Part shown: positions 13,603 through 21,913 of the stretch, piece after piece | How positions within the stretch are numbered: position 1 is the stretch's first letter | Layout: the number at the start of each line of letters is the position of its first letter | Assembly: GCA_020061125.1 (NCBI GenBank) | Contig: JAGUYV010000052.1 | Coordinates: 1-22,195, forward strand | Direction of reading: 5' to 3' | Length of the DNA stretch: 22,195 nt | Source: a bacterium | GTDB lineage: Bacteria > UBP15 > UBA6099 > DSWB01 | Translations under genes and position numbers: made by a program | The notes under the pieces: model-generated | What the model saw: the letters and a program-made list of their open reading frames with translations, nothing else | The model's database searches: none | What the model was told of the DNA's origin: nothing

Positions 13603-15885
13603 TTACAGGACCGGGCTTTCGTGCATGGCCTTGAGGCGCTGCCAGCGGCGCTCGACCTCGGCCTCGTGCCGGGCCAGCAGTTCCGCGTAGGAGTCCTTGG
13701 TGAAGTGCCGGGTCTTGCCCATGAGCTTGAGCCACTCGATGAGCGGGATGCGCTTGTTCTTCTTTTCGGGATCGTAGGTGATGGTCGTGACGCCCTTTTC
13801 GATCTCGTAGAGCGGGAAGAAGCAGGTGTCAATGGCGGCCTGCATGATTTGTCGCGCGTCCTGTTCGCGGCATTTCCAGTTCAGGGGGCAGAAGGAGAAA
13901 ATCTTGCCGTACACGAACCCATATTCGCGGGCGTAGTATTGCGCCTTGGCGGCTTTCTTGGTGAGGTCCACATGCTGGGCCTCGCATCCGGTGAACACAT
14001 AGGGGATGTGGCATGCGGCCATGATCTGCGCGGTGTCCTTGTTGTGGGAACTTTTGCCGGCCTGCGCCTTGCCCACATGGCTGGTGCTGGTGGCGTGTCC
14101 CAGAGGAGTGCTGAACGACAACTGGTTTCCGGTGTTCATGTAGCCTTCGTTGTCGTATTCGAGCTGGATCATGTTGTGACCGCGCAGGGCCGCGCCGATG
14201 GAAGGCCCCATGCCGATGTCGTTGCCGCCGTCGCCGGTCACATGGATGAAGGTGATGGGCCGGTCCGGGAGTTCGCCGCGGCGGATGCGTTCCTTGTATG
14301 CGTCCACGATGCCGCTCATGGTGGCGGCGCCGTTCTGGAACAGGTTGTGGACATATGTGACGCGGTGCGCGCTGAAGGGGTAGCCGGAGCCGATGATCAT
14401 GCCGCAGCCCGTGTGGAACAGGACCACGACCGGGCCTTCGATGCCGCGCATGAAATTGTTCAGGGATGGAATGATGCCGCAGCCCGGGCAAGCGCCATGG
14501 CCCGGGGCCAGGCGTTTGGGCATCTGCGTGAGCTTGCGCGCATTCGCCCCGGACACCTTGAGCTTGCCCGTGCCCTCGTCCACTTCCACGGACACGATGC
14601 CGGGGGTCTGGTCCGCGGCGGTAAGAGGTTTTTCCACGCGCTCGGGCTTGTAGGTCTCATCGCCCTCGAACGCGCCCACATATTCGTAGGGAACCTTGAT
14701 GCCGGATTTGCCGTACTCGATGGCTTCCTCGATGATTTCCACGACTTCTTCGAGATAGATTTCCAGGCCGCCGAGACCGTAGATGCGGCTGTAGACCCGG
14801 GTTTTGTTTTCGGGATCGTCCTTGAGCGCGGCCTTGATTTCCAGGCTCATGCTGCCGCCGCCCGTGCCGTAGGTGTCCTGCCGGTCGCCCACGCACAGAA
14901 TTTTGACATTTTTCAAAACGGCCTGAAGTTCCTCTTTGGGGAACGGGCGCAGCACGGCCAGGTTCACGGCGCCCACTTTGTGGCCGCGGTCGCGCATGAT
15001 GTCCACGGCCTCGCACGCGGTGTCGAAGCTGCTGTTGAGGAAGAACACGGCTACCTCGGCGTCTTCCATGCGGTAGGTGTGCAGGAAGTCGTATTTGCGG
15101 CCCGAGATTTTCGCGTATTCCTCGAAGACCTGTTTGATGACGGCTTTTGCGTTGACCATGGCCATGGCCTGCTGGCGGCGGTTGTTGATGAGATCGTCGT
15201 TCATGTACGGGCCGATGGTCACGGGGTTGTCGGGATCCACGGAAATGTAGCCGGGCTTGTTTTCGCCGATGAAGTCCTGAACCACCTGGCGGTCGCTGAA
15301 GATGTAGGCGCGGCGTTTCTGGTGGCTGGTGACGAAGCCGTCGTAAGACACGATGGCGGGCAGGCGCACCTCGGGGTGCTCGGCCACTTTGAGGGCGATG
15401 ATATCCATGTCGTAGACCATCTGCGGGTCTTTGGCCATGAAGGTGAGCCAGCCTGTGGTGAGGGTGTAGACCAGATCGGAGTGGTCGCCGCGGATGTTGA
15501 GCGGGCCGCTGACCGCGCGGTTGATGAGGTTCAGAAGCATGGGGAAACGGGAGCCGCTCTGCACGGGGAGCTGTTCGAGCGCGTAGAGCAGGCCGTTGGC
15601 GCTGGTGGCGTTGAACACGCGCGCGCCGGTGGTGGTAGCGCCGAAGCAGATGCCCGCGGCTCCGTGTTCGCCGTCGCCGGGGATCATGTGCACATCGTGC
15701 ACGCCCGCGGCTTTCATGGCGTCAAGTTCCTCGGGCACGGCCGTGGACGGCGTGATAGGAAAGTAGCCCATGACATGGAAATTTATCTGGCTGGCGGCGT
15801 GCGCGGCCAGTTCGTTGCCGTTGAGCACGACTTTGGTCTGTTCTGGCATTCCATTGGCTGATGTGGCGGCTGCCTGTGGGGTCAT
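13603..15885 (-). CDS. porAB: Pyruvate:ferredoxin oxidoreductase, fused alpha-beta subunits
   Basis: A 760-residue fusion of PorA and PorB, which oxidise pyruvate with CoA to acetyl-CoA and CO2, using thiamine diphosphate and ferredoxin. Residues about 18-430 are the alpha part: 'GNELAAHAASQINFHVMGYF' and 'PITPST' start the PYR domain, with 'GDGEHGAAG' and 'RGDHSD'. After a linker rich in charged residues, the beta part (about 455-760) has the TPP-binding 'GDGGNDIGMG' and the proximal [4Fe-4S] ligands: 'CPGC' (Cys466, Cys469), Cys494 in 'HTGCG' at the family spacing C-x2-C-x24-C, and a distal Cys in 'FSFCPLNW'. ATG start with AGGAGG 9 nt upstream. It lies 73 bp after the gamma-delta gene in one operon. 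Other 2-oxoacids are possible substrates. Confidence 0.9.
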   Translation of the reverse strand: MTPQAAATSANGMPEQTKVVLNGNELAAHAASQINFHVMGYFPITPSTAVPEELDAMKAAGVHDVHMIPGDGEHGAAGICFGATTTGARVFNATSANGLLYALEQLPVQSGSRFPMLLNLINRAVSGPLNIRGDHSDLVYTLTTGWLTFMAKDPQMVYDMDIIALKVAEHPEVRLPAIVSYDGFVTSHQKRRAYIFSDRQVVQDFIGENKPGYISVDPDNPVTIGPYMNDDLINNRRQQAMAMVNAKAVIKQVFEEYAKISGRKYDFLHTYRMEDAEVAVFFLNSSFDTACEAVDIMRDRGHKVGAVNLAVLRPFPKEELQAVLKNVKILCVGDRQDTYGTGGGSMSLEIKAALKDDPENKTRVYSRIYGLGGLEIYLEEVVEIIEEAIEYGKSGIKVPYEYVGAFEGDETYKPERVEKPLTAADQTPGIVSVEVDEGTGKLKVSGANARKLTQMPKRLAPGHGACPGCGIIPSLNNFMRGIEGPVVVLFHTGCGMIIGSGYPFSAHRVTYVHNLFQNGAATMSGIVDAYKERIRRGELPDRPITFIHVTGDGGNDIGMGPSIGAALRGHNMIQLEYDNEGYMNTGNQLSFSTPLGHATSTSHVGKAQAGKSSHNKDTAQIMAACHIPYVFTGCEAQHVDLTKKAAKAQYYAREYGFVYGKIFSFCPLNWKCREQDARQIMQAAIDTCFFPLYEIEKGVTTITYDPEKKNKRIPLIEWLKLMGKTRHFTKDSYAELLARHEAEVERRWQRLKAMHESPVL

Positions 15886-15958
15886 TGAAAGAATCCTCCT
15901 CGATGGCCGGGCCGTTTCGCGCCCGGACTCTTTTCGAAATGTGTCCGGCTGTGCGGCG

Positions 15959-16927
15959 TCACTCGGTTTCGCGCTCTGCGGTCAGCGCCTGCTTGGGGCA
16001 CACATCCACACAGCGCATGCAGCCCTTGCAATACTGAAGGTTCACGCCGGTCATGAAGCGCTTGTCCTCGCCCTTGTCGTCTTTGCGGGTCACAAAAATC
16101 ATGGCCTGGTCCGGGCACACGCTGTCGCACTCGCCGCAGTTGATGCACAGATCCTCGTGCCATACGGGATAGAATCCCGAGCGGGACATGCTCATGTCAT
16201 TGAGCGCGGTGTTGCCGGGATTGGGGATCACGCCTCCGATGGGCGCGTTCTTCCAGCCCAGTTTTGGGCGGAACGGCGTGAACGGCTGCACCGGATACTT
16301 GCCGTCGTCCGGCACTTCGAGGATGTCCACTTCTTCATGGCCGCGCTCGAAGGCGTTGAGGTTGGGTTCGAGCAGATGGGGATACTTGTGCCCGAAAATG
16401 TCTTTGATGGAAGCGTGCACCGCGTCTTTGGTGAGGAAATCCACGGCGCGGCAGATGGTGCCCATGATGGTGGTGTTGATACGCACCTTTTCTTCCACGG
16501 AGATCTTCATGGCGTCAACGCAGTAGAGAGTCACGCCGCCGGGCACCTGGAGCAGATCGCGCACTTCGTCGCATTTTTTCGGGGTGTTGACGATGACGGC
16601 GGCGCCGGGTTTCACGCCCTGCATGACCGCCACCTTGCCCGCCAGGTTGGTGTGGAACACCACCAGAAGGTGCGGCTCCACAACCGGGCTGTTTACGCGA
16701 ATGTCCCTGTCCGGTTCCGAAAACTTGATGAACGACTTGACCGGCGTGCCCTTTTTCTCGGACCCGTAGCTTGCGAAATTCACGCCGTTGAGGCCCATGT
16801 GCAGGATACCGGCGTCGGCCAGGATCTTGCCCGCCAGGTTCGCGCCCTGGCCGCCGACGCTCTCCATGCGGATCTCGTAATACCCGTATTCGTTCTTCTG
16901 TTTGAGGATTTCGGTCTGTTGAGCCAA
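15959..16927 (-). CDS. porGD: Pyruvate:ferredoxin oxidoreductase, fused gamma-delta subunits
   Basis: A 322-residue fusion. Residues about 15-190 are the gamma subunit ('MESVGGQGANLAGKIL', the GGQG motif that helps bind CoA or the partner subunit in this family). The C-terminal part (about 225-322) is the delta, ferredoxin-like subunit with two [4Fe-4S] motifs, C261-x2-C264-x2-C267-x3-C271-P and C300-x2-C303-x2-C306-x3-C310-P, which pass electrons to soluble ferredoxin. The 'KNAPIGGVIPNPGNT' linker stretch before the clusters is typical of PorD. Start codon TTG, chosen because GGGGGAG lies 6 nt upstream and the reading continues with 'AQQTEILKQK'. It is the promoter-proximal gene of the operon, followed by the alpha-beta gene. 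Confidence 0.9.
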   Translation of the reverse strand: MAQQTEILKQKNEYGYYEIRMESVGGQGANLAGKILADAGILHMGLNGVNFASYGSEKKGTPVKSFIKFSEPDRDIRVNSPVVEPHLLVVFHTNLAGKVAVMQGVKPGAAVIVNTPKKCDEVRDLLQVPGGVTLYCVDAMKISVEEKVRINTTIMGTICRAVDFLTKDAVHASIKDIFGHKYPHLLEPNLNAFERGHEEVDILEVPDDGKYPVQPFTPFRPKLGWKNAPIGGVIPNPGNTALNDMSMSRSGFYPVWHEDLCINCGECDSVCPDQAMIFVTRKDDKGEDKRFMTGVNLQYCKGCMRCVDVCPKQALTAERETE

Positions 16928-16978
16928 TGATTTCTCCCCCTTGAAACCCTTTCGGGAAACTTTTCACAATCTGGATAT

Positions 16979-17005
16979 ATTATAGAAAACTCGAACCTCT
17001 GGCAA
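16979..17005 (-). promoter_or_regulatory. Promoter of the pyruvate:ferredoxin oxidoreductase operon
   Basis: A consensus TATAAT (16984-16979, minus strand) lies about 50 nt before the TTG start. The best -35 candidate is TTGCCA (17005-17000), with a short 15-bp spacer. A second TATAAT on the same strand occurs at 17132-17127 without a clear -35 and could be an upstream start. Confidence 0.5.
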
Positions 17006-17030
17006 TTGCAAATGGAAAATCGCTGTGACA

Positions 17031-17054
17031 ACGGGCCGGGCTGAACAGGCCCGT
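17031..17054 (-). terminator. Hairpin after the DUF362 gene (weak terminator candidate)
   Basis: ACGGGCC (17031-17037) and GGCCCGT (17048-17054) form a 7-bp stem with a 10-nt loop, about 100 nt after the stop codon. There is no T-run directly after it on the minus strand, so the role is uncertain. Confidence 0.3.
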
Positions 17055-17150
17055 GCGGACAGGTGTTTCAGACCCGGATACGCATGAGCGCGGCGGTACG
17101 CCGGAAACACTACGGAACTTGTCAGCATTATAGCGAGAATCCGGCGCGCG

Positions 17151-18254
17151 TCACCTGATTTTCACAAGATTGTAGCGGCGGGAACCGCAGCCCATGGCCT
17201 CGGCCGCGGCCACATGCGGCTGCCAGTCCACATTGTGCAGGGCCACGAACTTGTCCGCGGCGTCCGGAGTCTTGAGCTTGTGAGGGTAAGGAGTCCAGGG
17301 GGACTGGTTGATGAGGTCCGCGGACGCCTGGTCCACGGCCACGGGGTCGCGCGAGGCCAGCACGCCCGCGTCCGCAACGAACGGCGCATCGGTCCAGTCC
17401 ACACAATCGCAATCCGGGGTGATGTTGGTGGCGAAGTTCAGAAACGCGCATTTGTTTTCCTTGCCCGCCAGCGCGCCGCGCGCGTATTCAGCCATCTTTT
17501 CCTGAAGAAGCGAGGCTTCGCTTTCCCACTCCACCTCGATGGCGCCGGGACACACCACCACGCACTCGGCGCAGCCGATGCACCTTGTTTTATCAATCTG
17601 CGCCTTTTTGTCCTTGCGGCGCGAAATGGCCGCGGCCGGGCACACTTTCATGCACGAACCGCACGCAATGCACTTTTCCGCGTCCACGCTGGGCTTGACA
17701 TCCGAGTGCATGTTCTGTTTGCCTGCGGGCGAGGCGCAGCCCATGGATATGTTCTTGAGCGCGCCGCCCATGCCCGTGGCCAGGTGGCCTTTGGCGTGCG
17801 ATATCACGATCATGGCTTTGGCGTAGTGGATGCCGCCCGCGATCTTCACGCTTTTGAAATGCTTGCCCTTGACCGGCACTTCCACGAAATCGTGCCCATA
17901 CAGCCCATCGGCCACGATCACGGGCGCGTGAACCACCGAGGGAGCGAATCCGTTTTCGATGGCGGTCATGATGTTGTCCGGCGCGATGCGGCGCGTGCCC
18001 CGGTACAGTGTGTTGGTGTCCGTGATAAAGGGCTTACCCCCGAGGTCCCGCACGGCGTCAACCACAAGGCGCGCCACCTGCGGGGATATGTAACCCGTGT
18101 TGCCCTTTTCTCCCCAGTGCACCTTGATGGCGACCGTGTCTCCGGCGTTCACCATGTCCCGCAGATTCAGCTTTTTGAGGAGCTTCGCGGTTTTGTTGAA
18201 AAGATTCTTTCCGTAAGTTTCCCTGGCGTCGGCGAAAAACACATCAGACGGCAT
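17151..18254 (-). CDS. DUF362 protein with two [4Fe-4S] cluster motifs
   Basis: A 367-residue cytoplasmic iron-sulfur protein of the DUF362 family; its function is not known. The N-terminal DUF362 part has 'DTVAIKVHWGEKGNTGYISP', 'FITDTNTLYRGTR' and 'VISHAKGHLATGMGGALKNI', the family's conserved core with candidate metal or substrate ligands (His, Lys). A ferredoxin insert follows: C195-x2-C198-x2-C201-x3-C205-P and C225-x2-C228-x2-C231-x3-C235-P. The C-terminal part returns to the DUF362 fold ('FVADAGVLASRDPVAVDQASADL'-type motif). Start: ATG with a GGGAG 11 nt upstream. It has its own extended -10 promoter, so it is probably not read only from the phosphatase gene. An electron-transfer role is inferred from the clusters. 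Confidence 0.88.
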   Translation of the reverse strand: MPSDVFFADARETYGKNLFNKTAKLLKKLNLRDMVNAGDTVAIKVHWGEKGNTGYISPQVARLVVDAVRDLGGKPFITDTNTLYRGTRRIAPDNIMTAIENGFAPSVVHAPVIVADGLYGHDFVEVPVKGKHFKSVKIAGGIHYAKAMIVISHAKGHLATGMGGALKNISMGCASPAGKQNMHSDVKPSVDAEKCIACGSCMKVCPAAAISRRKDKKAQIDKTRCIGCAECVVVCPGAIEVEWESEASLLQEKMAEYARGALAGKENKCAFLNFATNITPDCDCVDWTDAPFVADAGVLASRDPVAVDQASADLINQSPWTPYPHKLKTPDAADKFVALHNVDWQPHVAAAEAMGCGSRRYNLVKIR

Positions 18255-18289
18255 GGCGGGGGTTCTCCCTTCAGTAGATGCTAATGATC

Positions 18290-18298
18290 ATTATATCA
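18290..18298 (-). promoter_or_regulatory. Extended -10 promoter of the DUF362 gene
   Basis: TGATATAAT (18298-18290, minus strand) matches the extended -10 TGnTATAAT exactly, 35 nt before the start codon. No -35 match is seen, as is usual for this promoter type. Confidence 0.55.
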
Positions 18299-18322
18299 GA
18301 GGCTCGGTTGCGGCCCGCACTG

Positions 18323-19024
18323 TCATGAGAGGATTTTCTTGTTCACGGGGTCGTAATACATGCGTTTCGCGCGTTCCTGCACGATGCGATCCTCTTCGAG
18401 CACCCAGGCGGTGAGCGAGTTTCCGTACACGCATCCGGTGTCGAGTCCCAGGGCCACGAGTCTGCCGTTGCGCTCGCTGCGCACCAGACCGCCGCGCGCG
18501 TCGTGGCCGAAAACCACAAGTTTCGGCCCCTCGTACAGCTCGTGCCAGTGCGGCTGGTCCGGATTGTCGTAATCCGGGAATGTGCGAATGGTGAGGGCCG
18601 CGCGCGCGTCCGTGCCTATTGAGCCAAGAAGCGGATGCACGCCCGCATGCACCAGAATCCAGCGCAGGCCGATGATGGCGATGGGGCAGCTTGCGATGAA
18701 CGATGCGAATTCCGCGGCGCGCCCGCCCATGCGTTCGCAGGCCTTTATCTGCGATTTGCTGAAATCCTCGTCTGCGTATTTCCCCGTGGCGCGGTGCAGC
18801 AGGCAGCGGTGGATTTTCCAGTCGTGGTTGCCGAGCACGCTCTTTGCGCGCGCGCGCACCATGAGGTCCAGGGTGCGGCCGGGATCCGGACCGCGCGCGA
18901 AATTGTCGCCGGTCAGATACAGACGGTCCAGAACCGGATCGTAATCCAGTTTCTTGAGAATGTTTTCGAATTCCAGGGCGCAGCCGTGAATGTCGCCCAC
19001 GAATATGGTGCGGGATGGCCGCAT
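18323..19024 (-). CDS. ApaH/PrpE-like metallophosphatase
   Basis: A 233-residue calcineurin-like phosphoesterase of the bis(5'-nucleosyl)-tetraphosphatase group. All dinuclear metal motifs are present in order: 'GDIHGC' (Asp11, His13), 'GDNFARGPDP' (Asp40; the family usually has GDxxxRGPDS), 'GNHD' (Asn66, His67), 'HAGVHP' (His126), 'FGHDA' (His174), then 'LDTGCVYGN' (195-203), which is diagnostic for this group against general phosphodiesterases. Relatives hydrolyse diadenosine polyphosphates or phosphoprotein substrates; which applies here is not known. The start is the ATG at 19024: the family begins directly before the GDIHG motif, and an AAGGA SD lies 8 nt upstream within the end of the preceding gene. 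Only 4 bp separate it from that gene's stop, so translation is probably coupled. Confidence 0.88.
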   Translation of the reverse strand: MRPSRTIFVGDIHGCALEFENILKKLDYDPVLDRLYLTGDNFARGPDPGRTLDLMVRARAKSVLGNHDWKIHRCLLHRATGKYADEDFSKSQIKACERMGGRAAEFASFIASCPIAIIGLRWILVHAGVHPLLGSIGTDARAALTIRTFPDYDNPDQPHWHELYEGPKLVVFGHDARGGLVRSERNGRLVALGLDTGCVYGNSLTAWVLEEDRIVQERAKRMYYDPVNKKILS

Positions 19025-19028
19025 GCGT

Positions 19029-21788
19029 TCAGTCCTTGATCTTCTTGAGAATGTCCATTTCCCCGGCGCGCACGCGCACCACGGAATCCGCGGGGATGCT
19101 CTGGCCGATCCAGACCACAAGCGTGTCGCTGCCGTAATCGCTCTCGAGAGCCGTGGCGTACTGTATGGGCCGGTTTCCGTTCACGGTGACTTCAGCATCG
19201 GTGTAGGGAAAGTTTTCCAGGAGCAGAACGGGATTGAACAGCATATCCCCGGCCGCGCCCTCGAACTTGAGTTTCACGGTGCGCGCGCCCTGGCACTGCA
19301 CGCGGTAACCGCGCTGGCGGGGTTCGAATTCCACGCTGTCCGCGCCCTCCCAGGCTTTCACGGGCGGGGGATCAATCCATGAGCGCGCCGCGGCCAGGAC
19401 TTCGGCGTCCGGCGCGTCCGTGTTGCCGATGAGCCACGCCCACTCAACGAGTTCGTGGGTCTTGTCCAGCATGCGCCGCCGCAGGGGTTCGGTTTCCACA
19501 GCCGTAAGGGATGCGTGGCCCGGCCGCTCGCGCCACCCCGGCGGCGCCTGCATGCATGTGGGCAGTCCCCGCGTGACCGGGTAATGCACGCCCCAGTAAC
19601 TCGGGCTGACATACCGGCCGTCCTCTTTCCATCCGTCGTACTGAACGATGAAATGCTCGAAGCTGCGGGACACCATGACCGGGGTGTTCGCGTCCTTTTT
19701 GCTCCAGTTGATGCGGAACACGGCCGGGGTTTTCGCGTCCCATTTTCCCGCGGGCTGCGGGTAGGTGATGGACTCCTGCCTTGCGCCGTCCGGGGACAGC
19801 ACGCGCACCGCGCCGGGCGGCAGCACATCGAACGGGTTGATGCCCGAGGGAATAAATACGATGAATTCGTTGGCCTCGTGCCAGGTCATGGGCAGGAAAT
19901 GGCCCACGGCGTGGCGCACGCCGTACCCATCGGGATAAAAGGTGTAGGTTTCCTCGGCCCATTCGTTGTCCGCGATTGTGTATTCGAGGTCAATGAGCGC
20001 GTAACGCCAGTCCACCACGGCGCGCGCGGGCGTGCTGGACACGATGAACGGACGCGAGAACCGCGCTTCCTTGTCCTGCAGCGGCTCAATGCAGTCCACC
20101 AGCCCGCCGCGCTCCCACGCGGCTTCGAGCCATTCATAGGTCATGCCGATATTGGCGCGCGACGCCCAGAACGGCACATTGCTGGACCCGCGCCACCAGA
20201 CGAAGCGGTTGCCGTTGGGAAACGACACCACGATGTCGCGGTGCGGCCCGCGCGTCCACAGGCTGTCCCAGTCCGCCGATGACCAGGTCCCGGTTTTCCG
20301 GTCATGGAGCGGCACCGGCCCTTCGTAGGAAAGCTGCGTGTAGAACGCGCCGAAACCGCGATTTGCGGGCCTTGCGTCCTCGGCGATCAGCCAGCGTTTT
20401 TCTTCAAGCAGAATCCGGCCGTCTCGTTCGAGGGTGAGGATGAGCCGGTACTTGCCCGGCTTGACATCCGCGCCCCGCGCGGACAGCGCGCCGTCGAACG
20501 CTTCGCCCGCCGCGACATTGTGATCACCCTTGAGCTCCAGCACGGTCTCGCCCTGTTTGTTCTGCACGCGGGCGCGCGACACAATTTTTTGCTTCCCGGT
20601 TCCTGGGATGAAGCACCAGAAGCGGATGGAGAGCGATTGTTCGGGGATGAGCAGCACGCGGTCGTGCGGCACAAGAGCGCGGCCAAGGTCCACGGGATTC
20701 ACGGCCGGCTCCGCGGCTACTTCGAAACCTCCGAAAAAATCCGGATCCGAAAGCTGCTTTTTGTCCAATACCTCGCGCTTGCCGCCGGCCGTTATCGAGA
20801 GCGCTATTTCCTGGTCCTGGAAGAACAACGGAATTTCGACATTCTCGCGCATATACAGGCGTTCGCCGCCGGGCAGGGTCACGCGCGCCAGAGCGCGGCC
20901 CTTGTGCAGAATTTCCAGCGCGTATTCGTCCGATGCCCGCGCATTGACATTGAGCACGGAAATCTGGACCTCGCGCGCCATGCCCTTGCCGCGCCGGTGC
21001 GCCAGGGGCCAGAAATCGCTGTCCCGGAACAGATAAATGGACCCGCGCCTTTCGAGGCTTTCGAGCCGCGGCAGAACCCTCGCGGCGACGCGAATCAGGT
21101 CCTGACCCATGTCCCCGGAAAAGTTCGTGATGTTGTTGTCCCACAGGCGGATGAATCCGGGCGCGCCCTTTTTGAATTCTCTGGTCCAGGCCGATGCGTT
21201 GCCGTCCGCGTCCAGGGCCAGCACATTCGTGACCGAGGCGCGGGGCAGCGCGCGCACACTGGTCCAACCACTTTTCAGGCCCCATGTTTTGCCTGTTTCC
21301 GCGGGGGCGGCGCTGCTGCGGCCCTGCCAGTTGCCCACGGTGTCGAAACCCAGCACGCCCCGTCCTCCGAGGTAATCCCACTTTTCCTTGTCCCATTTGC
21401 CCTTGCCCACAAAATAAAAAGGGACATCTCCGGGCCGAATCACGGATCCGCCCGCGTCCAGATATTTACGGAACAGGGCGTCCGCGCCCGGCGCGGTTCC
21501 CACGAGCGTGTCCGGAACCACATCCGACGCCATGATGAGCAGTTTCCCGGCCGCGCCGCGCGCCGTGGCCTGCGCCATCCAGTCCCGCACGGCCTGCGCG
21601 TCCATTTGCGCGAACCCGAGCGCCACGGCGAAATCCCGCAGTTCGGCGCTCGCGCCGCGCGTGATCCACGACACCGGATAGTTCTCGTCATAGTAAACAA
21701 CGGCGTCCGGGAAATCCGCGGCGCGCGCCGCGAACGACAGGGCGAACGCGCACGCCGCGCACAGAGCCGTGGCAATGATTTTCTTCAT
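19029..21788 (-). CDS. Large secreted protein of unknown function, 919 aa
   Basis: Not recognised with confidence. The N-terminus is a classical Sec signal peptide (MKK, hydrophobic core, 'AARA' cleavage after Ala23), so the protein is exported. Residues about 25-235 have the alternating pattern of a ThuA/GATase-like alpha/beta domain ('LLIMASDVVPDTL', 'YLDAGGSVIRPGDVPF'). The middle (about 240-470) is beta-rich. A segment near residue 530 reads 'FVWWRGSSNVPFW', a W-R-G-x-x-x-x-P-x-W motif I associate with uncharacterised secreted beta-sandwich proteins. The C-terminal region has many Trp and Tyr, as in carbohydrate-binding or carbohydrate-active proteins. ATG at 21788 is chosen for its GGAGG SD at 8 nt and because it starts the signal peptide. 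It is the first gene of a unit with the metallophosphatase. Confidence 0.75.
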   Translation of the reverse strand: MKKIIATALCAACAFALSFAARAADFPDAVVYYDENYPVSWITRGASAELRDFAVALGFAQMDAQAVRDWMAQATARGAAGKLLIMASDVVPDTLVGTAPGADALFRKYLDAGGSVIRPGDVPFYFVGKGKWDKEKWDYLGGRGVLGFDTVGNWQGRSSAAPAETGKTWGLKSGWTSVRALPRASVTNVLALDADGNASAWTREFKKGAPGFIRLWDNNITNFSGDMGQDLIRVAARVLPRLESLERRGSIYLFRDSDFWPLAHRRGKGMAREVQISVLNVNARASDEYALEILHKGRALARVTLPGGERLYMRENVEIPLFFQDQEIALSITAGGKREVLDKKQLSDPDFFGGFEVAAEPAVNPVDLGRALVPHDRVLLIPEQSLSIRFWCFIPGTGKQKIVSRARVQNKQGETVLELKGDHNVAAGEAFDGALSARGADVKPGKYRLILTLERDGRILLEEKRWLIAEDARPANRGFGAFYTQLSYEGPVPLHDRKTGTWSSADWDSLWTRGPHRDIVVSFPNGNRFVWWRGSSNVPFWASRANIGMTYEWLEAAWERGGLVDCIEPLQDKEARFSRPFIVSSTPARAVVDWRYALIDLEYTIADNEWAEETYTFYPDGYGVRHAVGHFLPMTWHEANEFIVFIPSGINPFDVLPPGAVRVLSPDGARQESITYPQPAGKWDAKTPAVFRINWSKKDANTPVMVSRSFEHFIVQYDGWKEDGRYVSPSYWGVHYPVTRGLPTCMQAPPGWRERPGHASLTAVETEPLRRRMLDKTHELVEWAWLIGNTDAPDAEVLAAARSWIDPPPVKAWEGADSVEFEPRQRGYRVQCQGARTVKLKFEGAAGDMLFNPVLLLENFPYTDAEVTVNGNRPIQYATALESDYGSDTLVVWIGQSIPADSVVRVRAGEMDILKKIKD

Positions 21789-21823
21789 GGCAACACCCTC
21801 CGCCATCGCTTTCTGGTTCACAG

Positions 21824-21832
21824 ATTATAGCA
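21824..21832 (-). promoter_or_regulatory. Extended -10 promoter of the secreted-protein/phosphatase unit
   Basis: TGCTATAAT (21832-21824, minus strand) is an exact extended -10, TGnTATAAT, 35 nt before the start codon; no -35 match is seen. The spacing is the same as at the DUF362 gene. Confidence 0.6.
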
Positions 21833-21913
21833 TATCGCGCCGCGCGTCCGGCGCCGCAAATTGCGGGATCGTCTGGCCCGCGCTATGATGATCCCGGCAT
21901 GAGGATTCAACCA

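Noticed and set aside
13573-15861. A 762-codon open frame antisense to the alpha-beta oxidoreductase gene
   Set aside because: Composition is typical of an antisense shadow (rich in Ala, Val, His, Asp runs), and the opposite strand encodes all expected cofactor motifs.
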